A stretch of 64,000 nt of DNA from assembly GCA_040506775.1 (NCBI GenBank), contig JBEVWC010000022.1, positions 56,464 to 120,463 on the forward strand, written 5' to 3'. Of this stretch, positions 18,067 to 27,080 are shown piece after piece. Under the pieces are notes generated by a model. That model was given only the letters and a program-made list of their open reading frames with translations. It was not told where the DNA came from and did no database searches. This stretch comes from Thiodiazotropha sp040506775 (GTDB taxonomy: Bacteria; Pseudomonadota; Gammaproteobacteria; Chromatiales; Chromatiaceae). The position numbers and the translations under genes were made by a program. Within the stretch, counting starts at the first letter, position 1. Every line of letters begins with the position of its first letter.

Positions 18067-19032
18067 ATGGCCCCTTCACTCAGTCAATGGTTGCGTCCCT
18101 TTCAACGCCACGCCCATGCCGATGCCCAGGGCGGGGTAGTCATCAAGCCGCGCAGCATTTACATCCTGCCTACCCGGCAGGGGCTGTTACTGGCCCTGGT
18201 GATCCTGCTGATGCTGGTCGGTTCGATCAACTACGGCAGTAACCTGGGGCACCTCGCCACCTTTTTCCTGGGTGGGCTCTGGCTGATCAGTATCCTGCAC
18301 ACCTGGCGCAATCTCCTGGGACTGCGATTGCAGCCCTACCGGGTCGCCTCGGTGTTCGCCGGGGACACCGCGGAGTTCCAGGTGATGGTGGAGAATCCTT
18401 CGCAGATACCGCGCTATGCCATCCAGATCCGCCACCGTAAAGAGCAGGGGGAGCGTCTCGACATTCCGGGTTCCGATCAGATGATGTTCACTCTGCCTCT
18501 CGCCACCCGACGGCGCGGCCCCTTTCCGCTACCACGCATCACCCTGCAGAGCACCTATCCGCTGGGCCTGTTCCGCGCCTGGACCTACGCAGATATGCCA
18601 CTCGAGTGCCTGGTCTACCCAAAACCCGCAGAGCGGGGCCAACCCCCGATTACCACGGCATACCAACCCAGCGATCAGGGTGACCGGGGTGTCGGCACGG
18701 ATGACTTCATCGGTTTGCGGCCCTTCCGCAGTGGTGATTCCATCCGCCATATCGACTGGAAGGCCTATGCCCGGCAACAGGGCCTGATGTGCAAGCAGTT
18801 CGGTGGCGACCGTCACCTGGAAGTGCGCCTGGACTGGGACCTGATAGTGGAACAGGAAGCGGAACGACGCCTCAGCCTGTTGTGCCGATATGTCCTGCAG
18901 CAGGAGGAACTGGGTCAGGCCTACAGTCTGACGATTCCCGGTGTTCATATTGCCAGCGGCACCGGGCAATCGCACATGCAGCGATGCCTCACCGCCCTGG
19001 CACGCCACGGACTCGATCATGAAACTGCCTGA
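18067..19032 (+). CDS. DUF58 membrane protein (MoxR partner)
   Basis: 321-residue protein with two adjacent membrane helices (about residues 38-80) and the DUF58 signature DFIGLRPFRSGDSIRHIDWK near residue 215-240, a vWA-like region thought to be the MoxR partner. An in-frame TTG 6 bp upstream overlaps the moxR stop; the ATG at 18067 is simpler. The 3' end overlaps the next gene by 14 bp, indicating tight coupling. Biochemical role unknown. Confidence 0.92.
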   Translation: MAPSLSQWLRPFQRHAHADAQGGVVIKPRSIYILPTRQGLLLALVILLMLVGSINYGSNLGHLATFFLGGLWLISILHTWRNLLGLRLQPYRVASVFAGDTAEFQVMVENPSQIPRYAIQIRHRKEQGERLDIPGSDQMMFTLPLATRRRGPFPLPRITLQSTYPLGLFRAWTYADMPLECLVYPKPAERGQPPITTAYQPSDQGDRGVGTDDFIGLRPFRSGDSIRHIDWKAYARQQGLMCKQFGGDRHLEVRLDWDLIVEQEAERRLSLLCRYVLQQEELGQAYSLTIPGVHIASGTGQSHMQRCLTALARHGLDHETA

Positions 19033-21001
19033 ACTGAGCCTGAGTCCGATTCAGCACCGGGCCCTCAGCCTGATCGCGGTGCTCACGATCCTGCCCCATG
19101 GTCTGCACTTTTCACCACAAATCAATCTCTACCTGATGTTGCTGATGATCTGGCATCTGGCCGGGTTGAGATGGCACCGGTTTCGTCCCGGTCGCTGGTC
19201 CCTGGTGATGGCTACCCTGGGTGGCATAGCCCTGGTTTTTTCCGAATACCACACTCTGATCGGTCATCGCGCAGGGGTGGCGCTGCTCACCGTGATGTTC
19301 CTGCTCAAGGTTCTGGAGGTCCGCCGCCGCAGGGATCTTACGGTGACCCTGTATATCGCCTATTTCGTAGTGGTCACCCATTTCCTGTTCGGCCAGTCCA
19401 TCGTTCTGGCGATCTACCTGTTTGCGCTGATGATCGCGGCCACCGCGCTGCTCCTGGAAAGTCAGCGGGTCACGGTTTCAAGACATCCGGCAGACCCCTT
19501 GTACCGCACCCTGGTGATGAGTCTACAGGCAGTACCCCTGGCGTTGATCCTGTTCGTGGTGTTCCCCCGAATCTCTCACCCACTCTGGCATATTGGTCTG
19601 AATTCGTCCGCGATGACCGGGATGAGCGACCGGGTGAGACCGGGAATGATCAGCGAACTGGTTGCCTCTGAAGAGGTAGCGTTCCGGGTGCGGTTCGACG
19701 ATACCCCGCCGGCTCCGGAACAACGCTACTGGCGCGGACTGGTCATCTGGGACAGTGACGGTGAGACCTGGTACAACCGCACGGGCAGTCCCTTCTGGAA
19801 GCAGGACAACGATGCCGGTATAGCTCAGGTCCACTACGAGATCTTCCTCGAAGCGCATCAGCATCCGTGGCTCTACAGTCTGGATCTGCCGCTGAACAGT
19901 CCACCCCAGGCCATACTCACCGGTGACCGGCAATTGCTGACCCGCAGGCCGGTCAACCAACCCTTGAACTACCGCCTCGTGTCTTCCACTGAACAGCGCG
20001 ATCGCCGCATCAGCACGAGTATGCGCTCGCGTGCCTTGGCACTGCCCGACAATATCACCCAGCGGCAGCGGGATCTGGTGGAACAATGGAAACAGACTTC
20101 AGGCACTGACCGCGATCTGGTACAGCAGGTGCTCAACCATTTTCACGACCAACCCTTCGTCTACACCCTCACGCCCCCCCTGTATCCGGATAACCCGATC
20201 GATGAATTCCTGTTCGAAGGTCGGGAGGGTTTTTGCGAACACTATGCCACCGCATTCACCCAGTTGATGCGCCTGGCCGGAATACCGTCCCGTTTGATAC
20301 TGGGTTATCAGGGTGCGGAATACAACGATCTGGGAGACTACTTCATCATCCGCCAGAGCGATGCGCATGCCTGGTCCGAGGTCTGGCTGGAAGAGCAGGG
20401 CTGGGTACGTATCGACCCCACTGCGGCGGTGGCTCCTGAGCGGATTCGCTACTCGATTCTGACAGATGAGACCCCGCCCGGCTCACCGGTGAGTTTTCAC
20501 ATCGATCGATCGGGATTCATTGGCCAGAGTCTGATACAGATTACCCATCTGCTGGATAATGCGAATGTGCAATGGCGACGCTGGGTGGTGGGATACAGTC
20601 GGGAACATCAGTTCAGCCTGATGCGTCAATTCGGTTTTCAGCGCCTCACCCATCTCGAGTGGGGAATAATGATAGCGGGGCTGATCGGTGTGATCATGCT
20701 TGTCGTGGCACTCAACCTGATTCGTCAGGGAAAGAACAGACCTTCCCAGGTGGTGCAGTCCTACGAGCGTTTCTGCCACAATCTGGCCCGGGTGGGTATC
20801 CTGCGAAAACCCGGGGAGGGCCCCTTGGATTACGCCCGCCGCGCCAGCCGCGCGCGTCCCGATCTCTCCGCACCCATCAGCCGTATTACATCCGGCTATA
20901 TCCAGCTACGCTACGGACCGGATCCGAAACCCGAACTGCTCGAAAATCTGCAACGGGATGTCCGGGCATTTCGACCCGGACGAACGCGCCACCGGGTTTA
21001 G
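19019..21001 (+). CDS. TgpA-type transglutaminase-like membrane protein (DUF3488/DUF4129)
   Basis: 660-residue inner-membrane protein. Six or so hydrophobic segments span residues 10-180, then a periplasmic domain with the transglutaminase core: Cys near residue 405 (EGREGFCEHYATAF), His in SDAHAWSEVW near 449, Asp in GWVRIDPTAAV. A last helix (about 545-565) and a C-terminal DUF4129-like region follow. Pseudomonas TgpA of this family is essential in the envelope; the substrate is unknown. Third gene of the MoxR-DUF58-TgpA operon. It ends 1 bp from convergent ydcH. Confidence 0.93.
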   Translation: MKLPELSLSPIQHRALSLIAVLTILPHGLHFSPQINLYLMLLMIWHLAGLRWHRFRPGRWSLVMATLGGIALVFSEYHTLIGHRAGVALLTVMFLLKVLEVRRRRDLTVTLYIAYFVVVTHFLFGQSIVLAIYLFALMIAATALLLESQRVTVSRHPADPLYRTLVMSLQAVPLALILFVVFPRISHPLWHIGLNSSAMTGMSDRVRPGMISELVASEEVAFRVRFDDTPPAPEQRYWRGLVIWDSDGETWYNRTGSPFWKQDNDAGIAQVHYEIFLEAHQHPWLYSLDLPLNSPPQAILTGDRQLLTRRPVNQPLNYRLVSSTEQRDRRISTSMRSRALALPDNITQRQRDLVEQWKQTSGTDRDLVQQVLNHFHDQPFVYTLTPPLYPDNPIDEFLFEGREGFCEHYATAFTQLMRLAGIPSRLILGYQGAEYNDLGDYFIIRQSDAHAWSEVWLEEQGWVRIDPTAAVAPERIRYSILTDETPPGSPVSFHIDRSGFIGQSLIQITHLLDNANVQWRRWVVGYSREHQFSLMRQFGFQRLTHLEWGIMIAGLIGVIMLVVALNLIRQGKNRPSQVVQSYERFCHNLARVGILRKPGEGPLDYARRASRARPDLSAPISRITSGYIQLRYGPDPKPELLENLQRDVRAFRPGRTRHRV

Positions 21002-21002
21002 C

Positions 21003-21239
21003 TCAGGCGTGAAGAATGGCGTAGAGTCTGTCCTTCAGCAGCAGACGCCGCTTTTTCATCTCTTCCATGTGAAAATCGGAAATCGGAGTACTCAATTCTT
21101 CCAGGCTGCGAATCTGGGCATCCAGCCAGTCGTATTCGTCCATCAGGTTGTGAAAAACCTCATTACTATTACGCAGCTCGGCGATCTTATCTTTATATTC
21201 AGGAAATTCGTGCAGCAGATCGTGCGACTCACCCAGCAT
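21003..21239 (-). CDS. YdcH/DUF465 family small protein
   Basis: 78-residue helical-hairpin protein. The pattern HDLLHEFPEYKDKIAELR...FHNLMDEYDWLDAQIRSLE...KKRRLLLKDRLYAIL is the DUF465 (YdcH) signature. These are soluble, charged coiled-coil proteins of unknown function. Monocistronic, convergent with the transglutaminase gene, 92 bp downstream of mnmE on the same strand. Confidence 0.92.
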   Translation of the reverse strand: MLGESHDLLHEFPEYKDKIAELRNSNEVFHNLMDEYDWLDAQIRSLEELSTPISDFHMEEMKKRRLLLKDRLYAILHA

Positions 21240-21331
21240 TGTGGTTACCTCCAGGTTGGAAAAGCTGGCTATATTCCACCACAGTTCGATACAGAATTGC
21301 CAAGGTTATCCAACCTGAACAAACGATCTGC

Positions 21332-22684
21332 CTATTTGCCGATACAAAAACTGGAAAAAATCCTTCCCAGCAAATCATCGGAGGTGAATTCTCCGGTGAT
21401 TTCGCAGAGAGCCTGCTGGGCCAGACGCAAGTCTTCAGCAAGCAGCTCACCGGCCTGATCCCGCTCCAGACTCTGTCGGCCGTGCAACAGATGCTGGTGG
21501 GCCTGCTGTAATGCCACCAGGTGACGGCGGCGGGCCAGAAACTCACCCTGCTCCTGGCCCTGATAGCCAACACACTGCAGGAGATGGGTTCTGAGCAGTT
21601 CGATACCCGCTCCGAATTTCGCGGACAGCGACACCTCGGGGCCATCCTCCGAATTCCGTATACCTGCCGGTTTTTCCGATTGATCGATCTTGTTCCGGAT
21701 CAGGGTCACCGGCACGCCGGCTGGCAGGCTGGCCCGATCGAATGCCAGATGCTGTGGATCGCTCTGATCATCGAACACCCATAAAACCCGGTCAGCCTGC
21801 TGCATCTGTTCCCGGGCTCGCCGGATCCCTTCCTGCTCGACAGGGTCGGAACTCTCCCGCAATCCCGCGGTGTCGATGATGTGCAGAGGAATACCATCAA
21901 TACTGATTCGCTCACGCAACAGGTCCCGGGTGGTACCCGGTATCTCCGTAACAATGGCAGACTCGATACCGGCGAGGGCATTCAGCAGACTCGATTTGCC
22001 CGCATTCGGTCTGCCCGCGATCACCAGAGTGAGTCCGTCCCGGAGTAGCCGGCCGGTCTGCGCCGACTGCTGGGTCTGCTCAACGGAGTCGATAATGCCA
22101 AGCAGATCCTGCCTGACATGACCGTCATTCAGAAAGTCGATCTCCTCTTCCGGAAAATCGATGGCCGCTTCAACATACAGGCGCAGTTGGATCAGCTGTT
22201 CCACGAGTGCTTCGATACGTTGCGAGAACACCCCTTGCAGGGTTCGTGTGGCCAGACGGGCAGCCGCCTGGCTATCCGCATCGATCAGATCTGCAATGGC
22301 TTCTGCCTGCAGCAGGTCCAGCTTGTCATTCAGGAAAGCCCGTTCACTGAACTCACCGGAGCGGGCCATACGGGCACCGGCAGTGACCACGGACTGTAAC
22401 AACAGATCCATAACCACCGGTCCACCGTGACCCTGCAACTCAAGCACATCTTCGCCGGTGAAGGAATGAGGCGCGGGAAAAAACAGGGCAATCCCCTGAT
22501 CGATCAAGGCACCGGATTCAGGCTCTCGAAACTGAGCAAGTCTGGCCATTCTGGGGGCCGGCAGGTTACCGATGAGTTTTTCACAAATCGATCGGCACAG
22601 AGGGCCGCTGACCCTCACGATGCCCACGCCACCCCGCCCGGGCGGGGTGGCAATGGCAGCGATGGTATCGTGAGACGTCATCAA
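21332..22684 (-). CDS. mnmE: tRNA modification GTPase MnmE
   Basis: 450-residue GTPase partner of MnmG. The N-terminal folate-binding domain (TIAAIATPPGRGGVGIVRVSG) is followed by helices around the G domain: G1 GRPNAGKSSLLNAL, G2/G3 with TTRD and DTAGLRES, G4 NKID, and the C-terminal catalytic CIGK. Full length. It starts 11 bp after the yidC stop and ends the rpmH-rnpA-yidD-yidC-mnmE string, the usual order, but mnmG does not follow. Confidence 0.97.
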   Translation of the reverse strand: MMTSHDTIAAIATPPGRGGVGIVRVSGPLCRSICEKLIGNLPAPRMARLAQFREPESGALIDQGIALFFPAPHSFTGEDVLELQGHGGPVVMDLLLQSVVTAGARMARSGEFSERAFLNDKLDLLQAEAIADLIDADSQAAARLATRTLQGVFSQRIEALVEQLIQLRLYVEAAIDFPEEEIDFLNDGHVRQDLLGIIDSVEQTQQSAQTGRLLRDGLTLVIAGRPNAGKSSLLNALAGIESAIVTEIPGTTRDLLRERISIDGIPLHIIDTAGLRESSDPVEQEGIRRAREQMQQADRVLWVFDDQSDPQHLAFDRASLPAGVPVTLIRNKIDQSEKPAGIRNSEDGPEVSLSAKFGAGIELLRTHLLQCVGYQGQEQGEFLARRRHLVALQQAHQHLLHGRQSLERDQAGELLAEDLRLAQQALCEITGEFTSDDLLGRIFSSFCIGK

Positions 22685-22695
22685 CGACGTCGCGA

Positions 22696-24375
22696 TCAGG
22701 CGGTTTCGCCCTGCTCGATCTTACGTGTGATGTACCACTGCTGGGCGATGGAGATCAGATTGTTGACCACCCAGTAGAGCACCAGTCCGGCAGGAAAGAA
22801 GGCGAAGAAAATAGTGAACACGAACGGCAGACTCATCATGATCTTTGCCTGCATCGGGTCCGGCGGAGCGGGGTTGAGCTTCTGCTGAATGAACATGGAT
22901 ACACCCATGATCAAGGGCAGAATGAAGTAGGGATCCTTGTCGGAAAGACTGTTGATCCACAGGATCCAGGGCGCCTGACGCATCTCCACGGTTTCCAGCA
23001 GTACCCAGTACAGGGCAATGAACACCGGGATCTGAACCAGTATCGGCAGACAACCACCCAAGGGGTTGATCTTCTCTTTCTTGTACAACTCCATCATCGC
23101 GGCCTGAACCCGCTGTTTGTCATCCCCGTAACGATCCTTGATCGCCTGCATGCGGGGTGTCACCTTGCGCATGTTGGCCATGGAACGGTAACTGGTTTCC
23201 GACAGCTTGAAGAACGCACCTTTCAGCAGCAGGGTCAGGATAATGATCGACCAGCCCCAGTTACCCACCAGGCCATGTATGGTTTTGAGCAGCCAGAAGA
23301 TCGGCTTGGCGATCACGGTCAGCCAGCCATAATCGACGGTCAATTCCAGTCCCGGTGCAATCTTCTCCAACTGGTCCTGGAGTTTCGGGCCCACATAGAG
23401 TTGACGACCCATCGTATGGGTTTCGCCGCTGTTCACGGTCACACTCGGTGAATAACTTCCGATCAGATAGCGACCGCCACTCAACGCATTGGTGTAGTAA
23501 TGCTCCATCTGCTGGGCAGGTGGAATCCAGGCACTGAGAAAATAGTGCTGGATCATGGCCAGCCAACCCTGGTCCGAATCCACGCTCAGGGCCTTCTTCG
23601 CCATCTCATCGAAATCGACCTTCTCGTACTTGTCCTTGGGCGTGTAGTACACACCACCGGTATAGGTATAGGTGGTATATCCCGAATGCTCGTCATGGGG
23701 CTTGACCCGCTGCAGCTGACCATAGTCACGCGCCGCCCAGCTTTCAGCGGACTGGTTGTCGATCAGGTATCGCACCTCGATCAGGTAGCTGCCGCGCCTG
23801 AAAATCAGTTGCTTGGTCACCTTCACCCCGGTACCACTCTCCCAGGTCAGGGGTACGACCAGTTCATCGACGCCGTCTGCGAGGGTATAGGCGTACTGCT
23901 CGGTCTGGTAGATCGATTCATGATTCGGCGCATTACCTTTGTCCGTCCCGATCAAACCGGACTGGGCAATGTAGAGTTGATCGGGCGTTGGATTGAACAA
24001 CTCGACCTTGACGTCAGGATTCTCCAGGTCCTTTGGATAATTCTCCAGAAGGGCCATCTGAACCGTACCGCCCTGGGTAGAGATCTGAACATTCAGCAGA
24101 TCCGTACTGACCCTCACGACACCAGCTTTTACGGATGGGCTGTCCGCCTGGGTATCGCCCCCCGCGACCGCGGCTGCGGGAACATCCGCTGCCTGGGTGT
24201 TCACCGAGGGAATCGCATCCTGCTGAACGGTTGTGTTTGGATCGGTCGTCTCGCCAGCCGCCGCCTGTTCGGTCTTTGCCTGGGAGTCAACTCCGTAATC
24301 CTGCTGCCAGGCTTGATAGATCAACAGGCCCAGAAAGGCCAGGGTGAAAAAAAGAATCAGACGTAGATTATCCAT
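22696..24375 (-). CDS. yidC: Membrane protein insertase YidC
   Basis: 559-residue inner-membrane insertase. An N-terminal helix (LILFFTLAFLGLLIYQAW) precedes a large periplasmic beta domain, with a low-complexity linker around residues 30-85. The C-terminal five-helix core (NWGWSIIILTLLLKGAFFKLSETSYRSMANM, then the KEKINPLGGCLPILVQIPVFIALYW hairpin) carries the conserved insertase segments. The ATG at 24375 begins MDNLRL, as in homologues; an upstream start would add 16 residues inside yidD. It overlaps the yidD stop by 8 bp. Confidence 0.97.
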   Translation of the reverse strand: MDNLRLILFFTLAFLGLLIYQAWQQDYGVDSQAKTEQAAAGETTDPNTTVQQDAIPSVNTQAADVPAAAVAGGDTQADSPSVKAGVVRVSTDLLNVQISTQGGTVQMALLENYPKDLENPDVKVELFNPTPDQLYIAQSGLIGTDKGNAPNHESIYQTEQYAYTLADGVDELVVPLTWESGTGVKVTKQLIFRRGSYLIEVRYLIDNQSAESWAARDYGQLQRVKPHDEHSGYTTYTYTGGVYYTPKDKYEKVDFDEMAKKALSVDSDQGWLAMIQHYFLSAWIPPAQQMEHYYTNALSGGRYLIGSYSPSVTVNSGETHTMGRQLYVGPKLQDQLEKIAPGLELTVDYGWLTVIAKPIFWLLKTIHGLVGNWGWSIIILTLLLKGAFFKLSETSYRSMANMRKVTPRMQAIKDRYGDDKQRVQAAMMELYKKEKINPLGGCLPILVQIPVFIALYWVLLETVEMRQAPWILWINSLSDKDPYFILPLIMGVSMFIQQKLNPAPPDPMQAKIMMSLPFVFTIFFAFFPAGLVLYWVVNNLISIAQQWYITRKIEQGETA

Positions 24376-24604
24376 TGAACTGCTTTTTTTGGGGTTCCGG
24401 TACCGGGTCAACCCCACCTTCATGCCAGGGATGACAACGGGAAACGCGTTTCACTGAAAGCCACAGACCACGCAGTGCGCCGTGTTTTTCAATTGCTTCC
24501 AGGGAATAGGCGGAGCAACTGGGATAGAAACGGCAGTGTTGGCCGACGAAGGGGCTCAGTATAGTTTGGTAAAGCCTGATCAGAAAGATCATTATTTGGC
24601 GCAT
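24368..24604 (-). CDS. yidD: Membrane protein insertion efficiency factor YidD
   Basis: 78-residue membrane-associated protein. LIRLYQTILSPFVGQHCRFYPSCSAYSLEAIEKHG and the later CHPWHEGGVDPVP are diagnostic. The chosen ATG (24604) overlaps the rnpA 3' end by 13 bp, normal for this operon. It assists YidC-dependent insertion. Confidence 0.96.
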   Translation of the reverse strand: MRQIMIFLIRLYQTILSPFVGQHCRFYPSCSAYSLEAIEKHGALRGLWLSVKRVSRCHPWHEGGVDPVPEPQKKQFNG

Positions 24605-24954
24605 CGCTCGAGTATCCTCCGCCAGTGGTGTTGCAAGGCGGTCTGACAACGTTGATTGTCCGATGTTGCAGCACCCGGCCTCGCTACGACGACCAGATCC
24701 AAACCGCCGAGACTCGACTGATGATGCCTGAAACTCTCGCGAATCATACGCTTGATACGATTCCTGTCTACCGCGCGACGGCAGTTTTTTTTTGAAACAG
24801 CCAGTCCCAGACGTGGAGAATCTGTCTGATTCAGGATACCCAGCACGAGAAAAAGACCATCGCCGGAACGTTGCCCACGATCAAAAACCCGACGATATTC
24901 GTCGGGTTTCAGCAATCTGCGGCTCCTGGGGAAGGCCTCAGCGGATATCGGCAA
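24592..24954 (-). CDS. rnpA: Ribonuclease P protein component
   Basis: 120-residue basic protein subunit of RNase P, which trims tRNA 5' leaders. The RNP motif DRNRIKRMIRESFRHHQ is preceded by LGLAVSKKNCRRAV. The start is read as TTG at 24954, 11 bp after the rpmH stop, with an AGGG just upstream; no ATG or GTG in frame fits better. It overlaps yidD. Confidence 0.95.
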   Translation of the reverse strand: MPISAEAFPRSRRLLKPDEYRRVFDRGQRSGDGLFLVLGILNQTDSPRLGLAVSKKNCRRAVDRNRIKRMIRESFRHHQSSLGGLDLVVVARPGAATSDNQRCQTALQHHWRRILERCAK

Positions 24955-24965
24955 GGACCCTGGGC

Positions 24966-25100
24966 TCAGAGAGCGAGACGCGCACGTCCTTTGGCACGTC
25001 GTGCCTTCAGCACCTTACGGCCATTGCGGGTTGCCATGCGCGCACGAAAACCATGAGTGCGGGCTCTTTTGAGATTACTGGGTTGAAAGGTTCTTTTCAT
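24966..25100 (-). CDS. rpmH: 50S ribosomal protein L34
   Basis: 44-residue very basic protein, translated by eye from the minus strand: it begins MKRTFQPSNLKRARTHGFRA and ends KGRARLAL before TGA. This is the standard L34 sequence and length. First gene of the rpmH-rnpA-yidD-yidC-mnmE operon and divergent from dnaA. Confidence 0.97.
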   Translation of the reverse strand: MKRTFQPSNLKRARTHGFRARMATRNGRKVLKARRAKGRARLAL

Positions 25101-25225
25101 ATCTGTTTACCGGTGGATCCGTCGGACTCGATGGACGAAAAAAGACGCGTAGACTAGTCGCAAACAGCTTATCTTGTCAATAGTTAAGCAACAGGTTCCC
25201 AAGCTTCAAAAAATCTATTTTGCAC

Positions 25226-25234
25226 TGTGGATAA
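25226..25234 (-). promoter_or_regulatory. DnaA box
   Basis: TGTGGATAA is the exact complement of the consensus DnaA box TTATCCACA. Located upstream of dnaA, it could serve autoregulation or belong to the origin. Confidence 0.7.
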
Positions 25235-25299
25235 CTCACATCGGCGGGAGTAGACTTGGCAGTTCGAATTGCCCGATAGAGGCGATCAAGCGACACACA

Positions 25300-25341
25300 A
25301 TCCCGGTATCTACCGGGATTCATCCCTGACAGTATCAGGGA
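25300..25341. promoter_or_regulatory. Two tandem perfect hairpins upstream of dnaA
   Basis: ATCCCGGT-ATCT-ACCGGGAT (25300-25319) is followed after 3 bp by TCCCTGA-CAGTA-TCAGGGA (25323-25341). Both stems are perfect (8 and 7 bp). No T-run follows, so they are not clear terminators. They may be operators or leader structures. Confidence 0.5.
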
Positions 25342-25515
25342 CGAATTTGACAACTCCATGACTGCAATCCTGCGACTGACATTCAGCCGCCCGGGGTACT
25401 TTGGCGCCACACGTGGCGATCTTAAATTGCGTAAGATCAGGGACTTGCTCATACAGTATATGAAACTTGCAGCTATCGGGACTGAATCGAGACAATCGGT
25501 CCCCGGAGAGAGAAA

Positions 25516-26853
25516 TTGGACCTTTGGCAACGCTGTACAGAGCATTTGGAACAAGTACTCTCACCCCAACAGTACAACACCTGGATTCGCCCCCTGCAGG
25601 TGGTCGAGGAACACCAGAGCATCAAATTGCTGGCGCCAAACCGTTTTGTTCTCGACTGGGTAAAAAACAACTATCTCGAAACGATTCAGCACCATCTGGA
25701 ACTGATCTGTGAGCAGCAGGCGCCCTGTGTGATGCTGGAAATCGGCAGCAAGAAGCGACCTGTCCCGAAAACCACCGCATCACCACCGCAGCCTGTCACG
25801 GTGATGCCGGATACGGATCACCGGGCACCCATCGAGAGTAATCTGAATGCGAATTTCGTCTTCGATACCTTTGTAGAAGGAAAATCCAATCAGATCGCAA
25901 GAGCGGCTTCCATGCAGATCGGCGAGAATCCCGGACGCGCCTACAATCCCCTGTTCATCTACGGCGGCGTCGGGCTCGGAAAGACCCATCTGATGCATGC
26001 GGTCGGCAACATGATGCTGAAACGCAATCCAAAGGCCCGGGTCGTCTATCTTCACTCAGAGCGCTTCGTCGCTGAGATGGTCAAGGCGCTGCAGCACAAC
26101 ACCATCGAACAGTTCAAAAAGAAGTATCGTTCCGTCAACGCACTGCTTATCGACGATATTCAGTTTTTTGCCGGAAAGGAGCGCTCACAAGAGGAATTCT
26201 TTCATACCTTCAACGCACTGTTCGAATCCCAGCAGCAAATCATCCTCTCCAGCGATCGCTTTCCCAAGGAGGTCACCGGTCTCGAGGAGCGATTGAAATC
26301 CCGTTTCGGCTGGGGCCTGACCGTGGCCATCGAGCCTCCGGATCTGGAAACACGGGTGGCCATACTGCAAAGCAAGGCCATCCAGTTGAATGCAGAACTG
26401 CCCAACGAAGTCGCATTCTTCATGGGCAAACGCATACGTTCAAATATACGGGAACTCGAGGGCGCTTTAAGAAGGGTGATCGCCAATGCCACCTTCACGG
26501 GAAAAGAGATCAACCTCGACTTCGCCAAGAACGCCTTGCGTGACATGCTTGCGGCACATGACAAGCAAATCACCATCGAGAACATACAAAAGACCGTGGC
26601 TGAATATTTTCAAATCCGAACCTCGGACCTCGTTTCATCAAAGCGCAGTCGCTCGATCGCACGGCCTCGTCAGATCGCCATGACCCTGGCGAAGGAACTC
26701 ACCAACCACAGCCTCCCTGAAATTGGAAATGCCTTTGGTGGTCGGGATCACACGACCGTGATTCATGCCAATCGCAAGGTTAAGGAGTTGCGCGAGAGTG
26801 ATCCCAGGATATCGGAAGACTATTCAAACCTGTTGAGGACTCTGAGCAGTTAA
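25516..26853 (+). CDS. dnaA: Chromosomal replication initiator DnaA
   Basis: 445-residue initiator ATPase. Domain I (LWQRCTEHLEQVLSPQQYNTWIRPL), a short linker, then the AAA+ domain with Walker A GGVGLGKTHLMHAVGN and Walker B LLIDDIQFFAGKE. Domain IV carries the DnaA-box signature GGRDHTTVIHANRKV. The start is TTG at 25516 with GGAGAG 5 nt upstream; a non-ATG start is common for dnaA. dnaN follows after an AT-rich gap. Confidence 0.98.
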   Translation: MDLWQRCTEHLEQVLSPQQYNTWIRPLQVVEEHQSIKLLAPNRFVLDWVKNNYLETIQHHLELICEQQAPCVMLEIGSKKRPVPKTTASPPQPVTVMPDTDHRAPIESNLNANFVFDTFVEGKSNQIARAASMQIGENPGRAYNPLFIYGGVGLGKTHLMHAVGNMMLKRNPKARVVYLHSERFVAEMVKALQHNTIEQFKKKYRSVNALLIDDIQFFAGKERSQEEFFHTFNALFESQQQIILSSDRFPKEVTGLEERLKSRFGWGLTVAIEPPDLETRVAILQSKAIQLNAELPNEVAFFMGKRIRSNIRELEGALRRVIANATFTGKEINLDFAKNALRDMLAAHDKQITIENIQKTVAEYFQIRTSDLVSSKRSRSIARPRQIAMTLAKELTNHSLPEIGNAFGGRDHTTVIHANRKVKELRESDPRISEDYSNLLRTLSS

Positions 26854-27080
26854 TGTGGATAAAATGTTGAAAAATTCGGGTAAAATCCAACTGTTGAATT
26901 ATCCACAATCCATCAACATGAATTGTGCAGGAATCACGATGTCCAAATCAGTGCTATTTATAGAAATAAAATCAATAATATCAGATAGATACACTGAGTA
27001 AGCCAACTTATAAACATGCTTAATAACAACAGATAATCTAAATATCTTAAAAACAATTTATAAGATACTGAGTGGATAAC
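26854..27080. other. Candidate oriC: AT-rich dnaA-dnaN gap with DnaA boxes
   Basis: 227 bp, very AT-rich from about 26935 to 27070 (a likely unwinding element). TGTGGATAA at 26854-26862 and TTATCCACA at 26899-26907 are perfect, oppositely oriented DnaA boxes; AGTGGATAA just before dnaN is a one-mismatch copy. The location between dnaA and dnaN is the classic bacterial origin site. The number of perfect boxes is small, so the rpmH-dnaA gap may contribute. Confidence 0.65.

Larger units (their letters stand above)
25101..25515. other. rpmH-dnaA divergent regulatory region
   Basis: 415 bp without a gene. It holds one perfect DnaA box and two tandem hairpins (listed separately) and must carry promoters for rpmH and dnaA. 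GGAGAG at 25505-25510 is the ribosome site for the TTG start of dnaA. Confidence 0.7.
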
